Assembly (NCBI RefSeq): GCF_004664715.2
Contig: NC_051071.1
Coordinates: 36,081,530-36,145,529, forward strand
Source of the DNA: Peromyscus leucopus
Lineage: Eukaryota > Chordata > Mammalia > Rodentia > Cricetidae
DNA length: 64,000 nt
Reading direction: 5' to 3'
Position numbers and translations under genes: made by a program. How positions within the stretch are numbered: the stretch's first letter is position 1; the number at the start of each line of letters is the position of its first letter. Of the stretch, positions 22,601 through 32,859 are shown piece by piece. The notes under the pieces were generated by a model, which made no database searches, was not told where the DNA came from, and saw only the letters and a list, made by a program, of their open reading frames with translations.

Positions 22601-23594
22601 ATGGGATTGCTCCATCTTCTTTATGTGTGCATTTAGAGCTATGAATTTTTCTCTTAGCACTGCTTTCATAGTGTCCCATAGGTTTGGGTATGTTGTACTT
22701 TCATTTTCATTGAATTCTAGGAAATCTTTAATTTCTTTCTTTATTTCTTCCTTGACCCATTGATGTTTCAGGTGAGCATTATTCAGTTTCCATGAGTTTG
22801 TGGGTTTTCTATAATTTTTGTTGTTGTTGAGGTCTAACTTTAAGGCATGGTGGTCTGATAAGATACAGGAGGTTATTTCAATTTTTTTTGTATCTGTTGA
22901 GATTTGTTTTGTGTCCAAGCATGTGGTTAATTTTTGAGAAGGTTCCATGGGTTGCTGAGAAGAAGGTATATTCTTTTGTGTTAGGATGGAATATTCTGTA
23001 GATATCTATTAGATCCATTTGAGTCATAACATCTGTTAGGTCCTTTATTTCTTTGTTAAGTTTCAGTCTGGTAGATCTATCTTTTGGTGAGAGTGGTATG
23101 TTAAAATCTCCCACTACTAATGTGTGGGGTTTGATGTGCGTTTTAAACTTTAGTAGTGTTTCTTTTATGAATGTGGGTGCTTTTGTATTTGGAGCATAAA
23201 TGTTTAGAATCAAGAGTTCATCTTGGTGGATTTTTCCCGTGATAAATATGTAATGTCCATCCTGATCTCTTTTGATTGATTTTAGTTTGAAGTCTATTTT
23301 GTTAGATATTAGGATAGCTACACCAGCTTGTTTCTTAGGTCCATTAGCTTGGAAAGCCTTTTCCCAGCCCTTTACTCGGAGGTAGTGTCTGTCTTTGTAG
23401 TTAAGGTGTGTTTCTTGCATGCAGCAGATGGATGGGTCCTGTTTTCTTATCCATTCTGTTAGCCTGTGTCTTTTTATAGGTGAGTTGAGACCATTGATAT
23501 TGATGGATATTAATGACCAGTAATTGTTAATTCCTGTTATTTTTTGTGGTTGTGTTGTGTTGTCCTTCTGTGGTGTATGTTGGTGTAGGATTAT
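19647..23594 (-). pseudogene. L1 ORF2 pseudogene (endonuclease, reverse transcriptase, Cys-rich domain)
   Basis: ORF2 of L1 supplies the nicking endonuclease and reverse transcriptase for target-primed reverse transcription. The endonuclease domain (about 23594-22830) retains the N of [10 protein letters not shown], the E of MQETHL, GDFN, and SDHHALKL, but has SKINHM where the family has SKIDH. A T-run at 22882-22889 marks a frameshift, and another lies near the T-run at 22431-22437. The RT domain (22461-21165) is open and keeps [25 protein letters not shown] and the catalytic FADD. A B1 interrupts it at about 21000-21163. Beyond this, TAG at 20542-20540 follows NKWCWHN, a second stop follows shortly after, and the Cys-rich motif CWRGCG/LLHCWWEC lies at 20320-19868, followed by another TAG. 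The first in-frame stop upstream is at 23597-23595, overlapping the end of ORF1, and no clear start codon is seen before the METs of the endonuclease. It is inactive. Confidence 0.95.
20982..21178 (-). mobile_element. B1 SINE nested in L1 ORF2, with target-site duplication
   Basis: The B1 body at about 21000-21163 is in minus orientation, with its A-tail as the T-run at 20993-21010. It has little divergence (gagacagggtttctctgtgt, gctgggattaaaggcgtgcg). It is flanked by tcaatttctttcttt at 20982-20996 and 21164-21178. It inserted after the L1 and splits the RT/C-terminal coding region, giving the frame upstream of it a chimaeric B1-encoded end. Confidence 0.95.
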
Positions 23595-24785
23595 CTATTG
23601 CTTGATTTTTCATGGATGTATTTAGCTTCTTTGGGTTGGATTTTCCCTTCTAGTGCTTTCTGTAGGGCTGGGTTTGTGGACAGGTATTGATTAAATCTGG
23701 TTTTATCCTGGAATATTTTGTTTACTCCGCCTATGGTGACTGAGAGTTTTGCTGGGTATAATAGTCTGGGTTGGCATCCGTGGTCTCTTAGTGTCTACAT
23801 GAGATTTGTCCATGATCTTCTAGCTTTCATAGTCTCTTGAGAAGTCTGGTGTTATTCTGATGGGTTTGCCTTTATATGTTACTTGGTCTTTTTCCTTTGC
23901 GGCTCTTAATATTTTTTCTTTGTTCTGTGTGTTTAGTGTTTTGATTATTATGTGGCGAGGGGACTTTTTTTATTTTTGATCCAGCCTATTTGGTGTTCTG
24001 TAAGCTTCTTGTATCTTCGTAGATATTTCTTTCTTTAGGTTAGGAAAGTTTTCTTCTATGATTTTGTTGAATATATTTTCTGTGCCTTTGAGTTGGTATT
24101 CTTCTCCTTCTTCTATCCCTATTTTTCTTAGGTTTGGTCTTTTCATGGTGTCCCAAATTTCCTGGACGTTTTGTGTTACGACTTTTTTGTCTTTAGTGTT
24201 TTCTTTGACTGACGAATCTATTTTCTCTATTGTGTCTTCAGTGTCAGAGATTCTCTGTTCCATCTCTTGCAATCGGTTGGTTATGCTTGTTTCTGTAGTT
24301 CCTGTTCGTTTAGTCAGGATTTCTATTTCCAGCATTCCCTCAGCGTGTGTTTTCTTTATTGTCTCAAATTCATTTTTCAGATCTTGGAATGTTTCTTTCA
24401 TCCGTTTAATTGCTTTTTCTTGGCTTGATTTGATTTTTTCCCATTTTTTGTTCGTTTTTTCTTCCATTTCTTTAAGGGAATTTTTTATTTCCTCTTTAAT
24501 GGAGTTTTTCATTTCATCTTTAAGGGAAGTTTTTATTTCCTCTTTAAGGGAGTTTTTCATTTCCTCTTTAAGGAAAGTTTTTATTTCCTCTTTGAGGGAA
24601 TGTTTTATTTCTTCTTTAAGGGCCTCTATCATCTACTTAAAGTCGTTTTTAGGGATGATTTCTTCTGTTTCTTCTGTCTTGGTATGTTCAGGTCTTGCAG
24701 GTTCACTTGCAGAATCACTAGGTTCTGATGTTACCATATAGGTCTTTATGTTGTTGCCTATATTTTTGCACTGGCGTCTACTCAT
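23591..24785 (-). pseudogene. L1 ORF1 pseudogene (coiled-coil RNA-binding chaperone)
   Basis: ORF1 encodes the trimeric RNA-binding protein that coats L1 RNA. The start at ATG 24785 begins MSRRQCKNIGN. The frame is closed by a TAG at 24635-24633 directly before an internal ATG (24632). From there 220 codons are open: a Lys/Glu-rich coiled coil with an 8-residue repeat (24478-24621), a longer heptad-like region, then the conserved segment with RRM-like features (MKRPNLRKIGIEEGEEY, NIFNKIIEENFPN) ending at EAYRTPNRLDQK. An A-run near 23965 causes a frameshift. A second frame shift lies at about 23830, and the third frame contains a further TAG and ends at TAA 23593-23591. The spacing gives about 398 codons, somewhat longer than I recall for murine ORF1, consistent with the repeat array. 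It is inactive. Confidence 0.92.
24478..24621 (-). repeat. 24-bp tandem repeat array inside ORF1
   Basis: Six exact-length 24-bp units each encode eight residues of the pattern L-K-E-E-I/M-K-x-S/F. Two unit variants alternate (a gaagttttta type and a gagtttttca type), which suggests a 48-bp higher-order unit. The array lies in the N-terminal half of the ORF1 coiled coil, a region known in rodent L1 to vary in length. The octad period does not match a canonical heptad. Confidence 0.9.
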
Positions 24786-25801
24786 CTCTTCCTCTGTGTG
24801 GTGCAGGTGGTGTCTGTGTCTGAGAGTGTCTCTCTTGTTCTAATTTTTAGTCTTGGTTTAGTAGGGGTTCTTGGTTAAATTGGTGCCATTGGGCTATTTC
24901 TTCAGGGGCAGCTGATTTCAGTCAGTGAAATATATACTTATGATTCTGGTGATCTGGTTTGGTGGCTGGGTAGCACCTTCTTCTGTGTTCCCAGGTCACG
25001 TTTTGTTCATTTGTCAACTCCTCAGCTGATCTTGTTTCTTCAGACTTCAAACTGTAGGCATCTGAATCCTCTCCCAGATGGGTTTCAGCTGAGCTGGGTA
25101 GTCTCACCAACACCTCCAAGTTGTTGGGTTTCACAGGATCAGCAGCTGGGCCCTGGGTTTTCCTCAGATGGAGTGTTCAGATTCGTTCTGGTTCCAACCC
25201 ACGGAGATAGCTTCTTCCCCAGGTGTTGATGTTAGAGGCGTCCCTGTTCCAAGCTGTGTCTGCTTGCCTCCGTCCCTGGGCCTGTCTACCTCTGCGGTCC
25301 GCCGCTGGGCCTTTATGTCCCTGTCAGCTGCTACTGGGTCTGTCTGCGTCTGCTGGCCACTGCCAGGCCTGTATGTCTCTGCCGGCTGCCACTGCGGGCC
25401 TACCTACCTCTGCTTGTCACTGCTGCCGGGCCCGTCTACCTCTGCGGGCCGCCACCGGGCCTGTATGTCTCTGCCGGCTGCCTTGGGGCCTGTATGTCCC
25501 TGTCGACCACCGCTGCTGGGACCACCACTGCTGGGCCCGTCTACCTCTGCAGGCGGCCACTGCGGACCTACCTGCGTCTGCTTGTCTCTGCCGAGTGGCC
25601 TGTCTACCTCTGCGGGCCACTGCCCCAGGCCTACCTGCGTCTGCTTGTATCCGCCGCCGCCAGGCCTGTCTACCTCTGTGGGCCACCTCTGGGTCTGAAT
25701 GTCCCTGTGTGCTGCTGCCGCCGGGCCATCTACCTCTGCAGGCCGCCTCCGCGGGCCTACCTGCATCTGCTTGTCTCCGCCGTGTGGCCTGTCTACCTCT
25801 T
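24786..25801 (-). promoter_or_regulatory. L1 5' UTR with internal promoter region and GC-rich monomers
   Basis: This is the expected position of the L1 5' UTR, which in this family contains an internal promoter. It is markedly GC- and CpG-rich compared with the surrounding DNA, especially 25240-25800. The motif TCTACCTCTG recurs on the plus strand at 25285, 25435, 25540, 25603, 25669, 25729 and 25792. The last five occurrences are spaced 60-66 bp apart, so the distal part is a degenerate array of about 63-bp monomers. Promoter activity is inferred from position and composition only. Confidence 0.75.
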
Positions 25802-25815
25802 GCCATTTAACTTTT

Positions 25816-25924
25816 ATAAAATTTCCTACCCTTTCTTTTTTTCACACAGTAAGACTCTTTATCCATAAATTTTTATATACAGAAGTTCATTGCAAACAAT
25901 CATTGGTCTAGTTTGAGGTCCCTG
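25816..25924. other. short intergenic spacer
   Basis: Unique-looking AT-rich sequence between the L1 target site and the repetitive block that follows. Confidence 0.6.
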
Positions 25925-26530
25925 GTCTCTACTACACCATTGATGATGAGCCCTCAATGGGACTCTTTCTGAACATCCTAGTACTGCCCTGTATATTGAA
26001 AATCCTGCAGCCCTGGGTCCACAGGACTGAACCCCCATCCCCACCCCAACCCATACTCCAGCAGATCACAGATGGGGTAGATGCTGGGATGAGAAACATA
26101 TAACACTGGTTCTGGGCCTGGGTAGTTGCAAGCTTGTCAGCCCGCCAGCTCTCTTCTTTTCTTCACCACCAGGGTGAGCTCCCCAGCATTGCCCTGGCTA
26201 TTGCTACCCTTGTAGTGATGAGCAAGGGGTGGAGCCAGTTCTCAGGGTTGGTTCTCCCATATCTACACTTTCAGAGCTAGCTCTACTGTGTTGACCAGGT
26301 GAGGTATAGGGGCTACTCTCCAGAGTGCTGCAGCTTATGATGGATAGGGTTAGCTCTTCTGTTTTTATGACCTCAGGGCCAGCTCTTCCAACTGCCTCAT
26401 GCATTGATGGGAGGGGAGAGAGGGGTATCATTTCCCTTGTCCATGCTGTCACATGACAGATGAGTAATGAGGCAGCCCTACCAGGCTCACAACATTTGGG
26501 CCTGCTTACCCACACCTCCCCTTTCTTTTT
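25925..26530. repeat. degenerate internally repetitive block (possible rodent satellite-like repeat)
   Basis: A short motif like gggccagctct recurs in diverged form at about 26140 (cccgccagctctc), 26170 (gtgagctcccc), 26230 (gagccagttctc), 26272 (gagctagctctac), 26345 (gggttagctcttc) and 26388 (gggccagctcttcc), with associated ctcaggg phrases. The block is GC-richer than its flanks and has no coding frame worth calling. It resembles a dispersed rodent repeat I think may be MurSatRep1-like, but that name is uncertain. Confidence 0.5.
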
Positions 26531-26584
26531 TTCAAAGATGACAAATTGGAGCCTGAAAGTTATTCAATAGATATGAGCAACTCA

Positions 26585-26782
26585 CAGGTAGCAGCTCTTG
26601 CAAAACACTCAACTGTGGTTCCCAGCCCCCATGTCTGGTGGTTCACAGTCTCCTGCAACTCTAACTTCCAGAGATCCAACAGTCTCATCTGGCCTCCACA
26701 AATACTGCACCTGTGTGCAAATGCACACACACACACACACACACTCCTAGATAAAAAATAAAATAAAAATAAAATATTCAAA
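26585..26782 (+). mobile_element. B2/B3-type SINE, 5'-degraded
   Basis: Contains ggttcccagcccccatgtct, ggtggttcacagtctcctgc, tccagagatccaacagtctc and ctggcctccacaaatactgc, then a CA repeat (26724-26744) and a tail of aaataaaataaaa units. This is typical of a B2 3' half. Confidence 0.75.
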
Positions 26783-28027
26783 TGTAAAAGTTTATATATC
26801 ACATCATTGATCAGAAGAAGTTGAAATCAGTAAAGTTTGTAATTGGCGTGGATTCAACTCAAATGAACTAATTTGAGCCTATTCCTGAAGCCAAAGAGAA
26901 TTTATGAAGATTAAGGAATATATGACACATGTGGTGAGAATATAATTTCAGGATAATCTATTTTAATCAGTTGGAGAGCAATGATGATTTTCCCTTCATT
27001 CCTTGAGTTGACTCTACTTACCAAGCTCATGCTATCAGCAGAATATCAGCTATAGTAATATGTGAGTCTGTTTTCATAATTCTATCTCATAACTATTATT
27101 TCCATGTAGCTTTAATCTTAAATTGGACCACAATTATTTATAGAAACTAATGCCAACAAAATCAGTTTTCAGTTGTTTTTAAGAAAAATATCAACGTCAC
27201 TTGTAGGACTCTGTGGTAACCACTGGAATGGAAGAAATTAATGGTTAAGATGCCTTGTGGTCCAACCATATCCTATGAGCAAACAACTTGATTTATTCAA
27301 CTAATTAATCACTACACAGCACCCATGCATTAGTACTCCAGAAGATAAAAATGTGTTATAGTAATCCACAGAATGACTGGTCTTGATGACTATAATTTTC
27401 CAAGCAAATAAAGTGAACTTCTTGCTTCTTAAAACTATGTATTTAGAACATATGAATATATATTCACATATAAATATGTGGGTTGTGTGTAGAGATATAG
27501 AATCTCTTATATTTTCTTTGTAGAATTTGTTATAGATTTCTTTCTTTCTATTTTGTGTATTGTCATTCACTATTTCTGTTTTATTGAACTATCTCAAAAC
27601 AAGCAACTAGTATTTATTCATTTTAACCACAGTGCTTAAGTATTTGGTAAGTGACCAGTGAATTTTAATTTGACTACTTGAAAAATTAATGTTACAAACA
27701 TAATGGCTTCAGGAGGAGTTATGGTACATAGAGGAATTCCAAATACAGTAAAAAAAAAATATATTCTGAAAGATTAGCTTATAATTATTTTTATTTTTAT
27801 TAACAGCAGCAAAAGACAAAAACAAATAGGCAACATCCCCCAAATATTTAAATTTATTTTGTGGCATGTAGGCATTATCACAAGTATTATCCTAGGCTTT
27901 ATGAATCCCTACCTTTATGGGAAAGCCAATAGATTTTAAATAAACACGTTAACTAAATAATGAATTAAATTTGAGGGGAATAGTAACCTTTTAGTTCTTA
28001 AAATAGAATTAATTGATTAAAGTTTTC
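26783..28027. other. 1.2 kb intergenic stretch, nothing recognised
   Basis: AT-rich with no gene, RNA gene or clear repeat. Confidence 0.6.
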
Positions 28028-28202
28028 CTCGAATAGTTTGTGTATCAAAATTCCCTGAGATCTTAAGGAGACAGACTGCTAGGCTCTCCCTTGCAGCTTC
28101 CTTGAGACCATGTCCGAGCTTAAGAATTTATATTGCTAGCATATTCCAGGGTGATGCTGTTTCTGCTAGTACATAGCCCTGATTTTGAAAACCAGCTCTG
28201 TT
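28028..28202 (+). mobile_element. MER5A-like hAT fossil
   Basis: The order caaaattccctgagatctta, cagactgctaggctctccct, gagcttaagaatttatattg, ccagggtgatgctgtttctg, tttgaaaaccagctctg matches the mammal-wide MER5 consensus as I know it (phrases for first-choice tissue of this old Charlie-type DNA transposon). The termini are degraded. Confidence 0.7.
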
Positions 28203-30197
28203 TTTGAAGTTTTATGCACCCAATATTAGGATTTCTTTCATTGGAGATAGGTGAACAGCTGGGTAAACTGACAGCATTGATACCCAATTACAGTCTCTTT
28301 TACCACATTGCATCATGTTTGTCTGGGAAATTTTTCTTCTCTATGTTTACTAGAACATTTATTATTTTTTAAATCTCAAATCTCATGAATTATCTGTAAA
28401 GCGACCATGAAATCAGATTAAAAATTATCTGAATAACCCTTTAACTATTAAAATAATGGGCAATGGAGAAATGTTATGGCTCTGTAGGAGAATTCTGGTG
28501 AGAAAGCAATGACAGAGAATACAGCAAATGGAGGTGAAGGTTGAGGTCAGAGGACAGAATGAAACATCCAGGAGATTGATAAGCACTTGTACATATAGAT
28601 GATACTGCCTTATAATTTTGTGCTCACAGCCCTTCCTATTTTTAAAATATGGACCATATTTAAAGCAGAACCAATAGCCTTATATAGAATACACTTTATA
28701 TATATCCTAGGGTACTCACTGTATGGTTGTAAATAATGTCATTCATTTTGATAGGAAATGCAAATACACATTTGTTCGAGGATTGTGGTTGATGTTCACG
28801 AGAATTTTTCATTTCTGAATATTAGCTAACAAAATTAATGCAGAAATGTATAGGTGGTTGAATGCTCCCATGTGAAATGAAATCTGATCTTAAATCATAT
28901 TTAGCACTGAAAATACATTTTAGTTTCAATAGCAAGTAAAAATTAGGACAAACAAAAATGGGCATTTTTACTAAATAATTAAACTAGTTTATATAAAACA
29001 CTACATATCTGAAGTTTCTTTGCATTACCTTTAGAAAATTATGACCACCAATAAGAATCTATGGGTTAAAACAATCTGTGACAGTCCAGATTTTGTGTAA
29101 CCAGGACCATGAATAGTAAGGAATCAGCCTTCCAGTAGTGTGAGCAGTTGACAGAATACAGTCAGTTAAGTATTGAAGTGGAAAGACCCATTGACTCTTG
29201 TTATGATAGGGCAAAAATGAGTCCATCAACTCTTATCTGCTAGAAGTTGGAAGACATAAGAGAGCATGGTGGCTTACTGAAAGGAGAAGAGATATGATAG
29301 GCAAAATTGGCAGGAAGGCATTCAGTAAAGAAAGCCAGTTTGATGTAGGGGCTGCAGAAGGATTGTCATTTAGACAGTCCCTAAGTGTTTGGTGCTATTC
29401 TAGAAAGCTCTATTGAGACAGTTGTGTCTAAGCTTACTGCTTTGGGAAATATAAGTGCTTGTATTTTCCATTCTCTTGGAATTCATAGTAAATATTGTAC
29501 CATGGACCATGCCTGCATCTGACTTGTAGCCTGTTGTGGCCCTAGTGGAATGCCACTGAAGCAAATCCATTAAAGAACTTATTTGGTAGAATTCATGTCA
29601 AGGGCAAGGAAGATGGTAGTAGAGTGAACTTTCCTTTCAAGACTGACAGCCCAAAAGACCACTTTAGTGTTAGGATCCTGAGAAATTATGTACAATTGCA
29701 TGCAGTCACCGAGCCTAAGAAAGCCACAGTTGGAAACAGTGGGGAGTGTGGGACCTGTTTCATCTTCTCTATCTGGTACTGTTTGTCACCCTGTTCGTCT
29801 TGTGGCTTCAAATATATTACCTGAGACCCTGTTCCATCCTCTATAGAGAATATGTTGAGCTAATTATTGAACTCTAGATAAGGAAAGTTGGTTTTGTGCT
29901 ATCTCATATCAGCAAGCAGGGAAACAAACTATTCCAACTCTCCATAGCAGTCAACCATGTCATGTCTAACCAATGATCAAGCATCATAAACAGGAAAATT
30001 TGAATACCTTTGCTCATTTTAAGGAGCATATAACTTAAGAAAAATCTAAAAGTTGTGCAAGTTGGCAGAGGTTAGGAAATGTCTAAACTGGCCATCATGG
30101 CTAACCTGGTGGAGATAAATATGTTTATTTTCTTTTACATTTCCTTTTAATTTACTTTCTTTTAACTAAGACTTCATTTTATTGTTCATTGCTTCAT
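28203..30197. other. 2 kb stretch without recognised features
   Basis: No gene is called. The part at about 29100-29860 is somewhat less AT-rich, with a 66-codon frame at 29624-29824 that I cannot assign. It could be part of an old uncharacterised repeat or retropseudogene. Confidence 0.5.
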
Positions 30198-30198
30198 A

Positions 30199-30207
30199 GA
30201 TGAAGAT

Positions 30208-30248
<41 letters not shown>

Positions 30249-30300
30249 TAGATAGATAGATAGATAGATAAATAAATAGGTAGGTAGGTAGGTAGATAAT
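30199..30300. repeat. compound GACA/GATA/AATA/GGTA microsatellite
   Basis: A (GACA)n block is followed by (GATA)n, a short aaataaat and (GGTA)n, about 100 bases in total. This is Bkm-like tetranucleotide DNA, expected to be highly length-polymorphic. Confidence 0.95.
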
Positions 30301-30379
30301 ACATAGGATAGATAATTGTAAAAATCTGTACCTGGTGTATTGCTTTTGTATATAATTTATTTTGTCTTTTCTATGTGGC

Positions 30380-30445
30380 ATAGAGAATTGAGCAAAAGCT
30401 TTGAATATGCATTCTATCTCATTGCTTAGCTACACTCTCAGCCTA
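30380..30445 (-). mobile_element. ID-type SINE fragment
   Basis: Reverse-strand ID-like sequence: gagaattgagcaaaagcttt, atgcattctatctcattgct and tagctacactctcagcctag, which correspond to the inverted tRNA(Ala)-derived ID head. Confidence 0.45.
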
Positions 30446-32120
30446 GCTACTCAGCTAAGAATCACTACACCATGATCAATATTAACTGAATGTCTTTAAC
30501 AAAAAATATGGGATATGAGATGCTTCAGCATAGCTTGGGCACATGTATTTTCAAATGATATATTGCCTACAAAAAGGAAAGTTAGCATAAATGGTATCTC
30601 CAATGTATTCTGGTATCTACATATTCCTGATTTGATAGAAGTATTCAACATTGTGAGACCTACAGATAAAGGACAACATTCAGGTTCTAGCACAGTACAA
30701 CCTGTGTCAAACTACACAATTTTAAAGAAGTTAACAGAGAAATTGTGTGAAAAATCCAAATATAAATATAGTATAAATGTCACAGTCATATCTGAGTAGA
30801 ATGGAAGAAGTCATAAAGCCAACACAGGTGCTTGACAAAAATCCAGCAGAGCTGAGCCACATGATGGCTGCCATACCAGCTTTGGTTTTCATTTCCACCT
30901 ATTGCTTACTTGAGGAACTTTTAATATTTGTAGAATTTGGGGATATTGGATTAATGGAAAATTACTTATGAATCATTTATGCCTTCTCCCAGGAATGTAG
31001 CTTCTAAGCTTATCCAGGAAGTACTATTCCCCCCGCTTTTATGGAGATACCCTTATCTATTTGAAGGTCTTCTTTATGCTTTTGAGGTTGTGACAATAAA
31101 GAAGCCAGGGGTCTCTTCATGAGGCTATGAGACATTCTTGAAATATCTGTCCCTGTACTTACACAGGAACAAGATATTCAAAGCAAAGTAAACTTTAAAA
31201 GGTCAGCAAGATTTGGTGGGCTAGAGGAGTTGGCCACAGTTCAGATTACAAGCCTCTTTGCACTGTACACTCAAATGATTATGTGGCATAAACTCTGCCC
31301 TACATAGAGACATATTGATGAGCAAAGCATGGAGTGGAAAGATGATGAAAGTATGTCAGGACCTCCCTCTCTGAGAACAGTTAGCTCATGCAGAGCCACT
31401 ATAATGTTATATGACCAAGAAACAACAGAATGCCAGGACTAGTCATATAGACAAATTCTATAAAGATATAAATGTGAACATTGTATTATGCCAGAATTTG
31501 AATAATAACTGCAGAAGCTTTAGCCTGAGGATTTTTCATGGAGATTCTGACCACTAAGAGTTAATAATACACTGCTTGGGATATGGCAAAATGACCATGG
31601 TGGTTGAAGATTTTGTTTTGGTCTAGTGTCCTTGAAGAAACCAAAGCTACTAGCCTCAGAACAGGCTGTTATATGCCTCTAAATTCTCAAAAATTGGGTT
31701 ATGGGATTAATGAGTAATAACGATAAGTCTATTTATTAATGATGTCCAACCTGAGGGAAAATGATTGGAAATGATAACTCTGTTCTGTGATAGTTTATTA
31801 ATGATGACTAAAAGATGAGCAAAAGGAAGTGAAACACATGTCCAAAAACAAAAATGACATGATCTATGTCTTGGAACATCATGAATGTATCTCTGCTTAC
31901 TAAATTCTGTATAAATAAAGAAACACTCTGGCTGCTAGGCAGTCAAGTTGCAAGATTCTCCTGACCTCTATGGCTTGGCTCACTTCCTTACCCTGCCAAC
32001 TCCTTACACCCTCTGTAGGACCTATCCACCACCTGGGATGGCTCACAGCATATATTCAACACTAAAACCCAATACAACATCAAAGGATCCATCAACAGTA
32101 GAAGGCTATTTCATTTAGAA
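30446..32120. other. 1.7 kb intergenic stretch, possible LTR scrap
   Basis: No gene. Around 31900-31990 the sequence ctgtataaataaagaaacac followed by ggctgctaggcagtcaagtt resembles an LTR with a polyadenylation signal, but no boundaries could be defined. Confidence 0.4.
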
Positions 32121-32859
32121 GTTCCATATATAAAAGTGTGAGAGATGTCCATACCAACAGATGAACAAATTTCAACACAGATCTATCAGAAATGTGAAAA
32201 TGCAAGGCAACATGATTCCTTCAGAAGTTCATTATTCTGCAGCAATGGACTCCAATACTCCATTAAAATGGGTAAAATATCATATGAAGAACAAAAAAAT
32301 CATTTTAAAGTAAATAAATTTCAAGCACATATAAAAACAACAGAATGAATGAAGAAAGATAATGTGGGCTATGAATATGATGTTTAATAAGTAGATTTTT
32401 GAAACAGAACCACACAAAGCTTTCAGAAATTGAACTTCAATAAATAAAATAAAATACCCAATAAAAAGCATCACAAGGAAACTAGATCAAGCAGAACATA
32501 GAATTTCAAAGTGTGAAGGAAAAAGACATGGACGTCTAGACCCAGAGGCACTTAGAACCCAAAAAAGATGCAACCCTAAAGAACCTTACATACTATATTA
32601 TATTTAAAATATTAAGACTTCAGTATAGACTCCAGTCAGGGAAACAAATCAGTGCCTTGCTCTGCCATCATTAAAGAAACTTTCTTCACAGCATATGGGA
32701 ACAAATATGGAGACCCACAGACATACATTACACAGACCATTGAACACTCAGGCCTAAAAGGGATGTTTTCCTCAAAATCTTCCCCTTATGGTACAGGGAT
32801 TTCTGTGGAAGAACAGTAAAAGACAGAAGGGATGGAAGTCACTAAGAAAACAAGGAACT

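Larger units (their letters stand above)
18992..25815 (-). mobile_element. full-length but defective L1 with target-site duplication
   Basis: The 14-bp duplication gccatttaactttt occurs at 18992-19005 and 25802-25815, immediately flanking a 6.8 kb element on the minus strand. Read on the minus strand, the order is a GC-rich 5' UTR (25801-24786), ORF1 (24785-23591), ORF2 (about 23594-19647) and a 3' UTR with G-rich tract and AT-rich tail (19646-19006). The element is structurally complete, so it is an unrearranged full-length insertion. It carries many stops and frameshifts and a B1 in ORF2, so it cannot move by itself. The intact duplication with this number of lesions suggests intermediate age. 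Confidence 0.95.

Noticed and set aside
24058..24741. 227-codon plus-strand frame rich in F, S and I
   Set aside because: Antisense of L1 ORF1. The repeated pattern simply mirrors the 24-bp array.
25404..25806. Two overlapping minus-strand frames of 120 and 129 codons in the L1 5' UTR
   Set aside because: They overlap each other in different frames over the same GC-rich monomers, so at most one could be coding. They are explained by composition.
30199..30300. CRISPR-like direct repeats
   Set aside because: Tetranucleotide microsatellite with no spacers. The genome is mammalian.
31900..31990. Possible solo LTR with a polyadenylation signal
   Set aside because: No boundaries or target duplication could be identified. 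Left as a note only.
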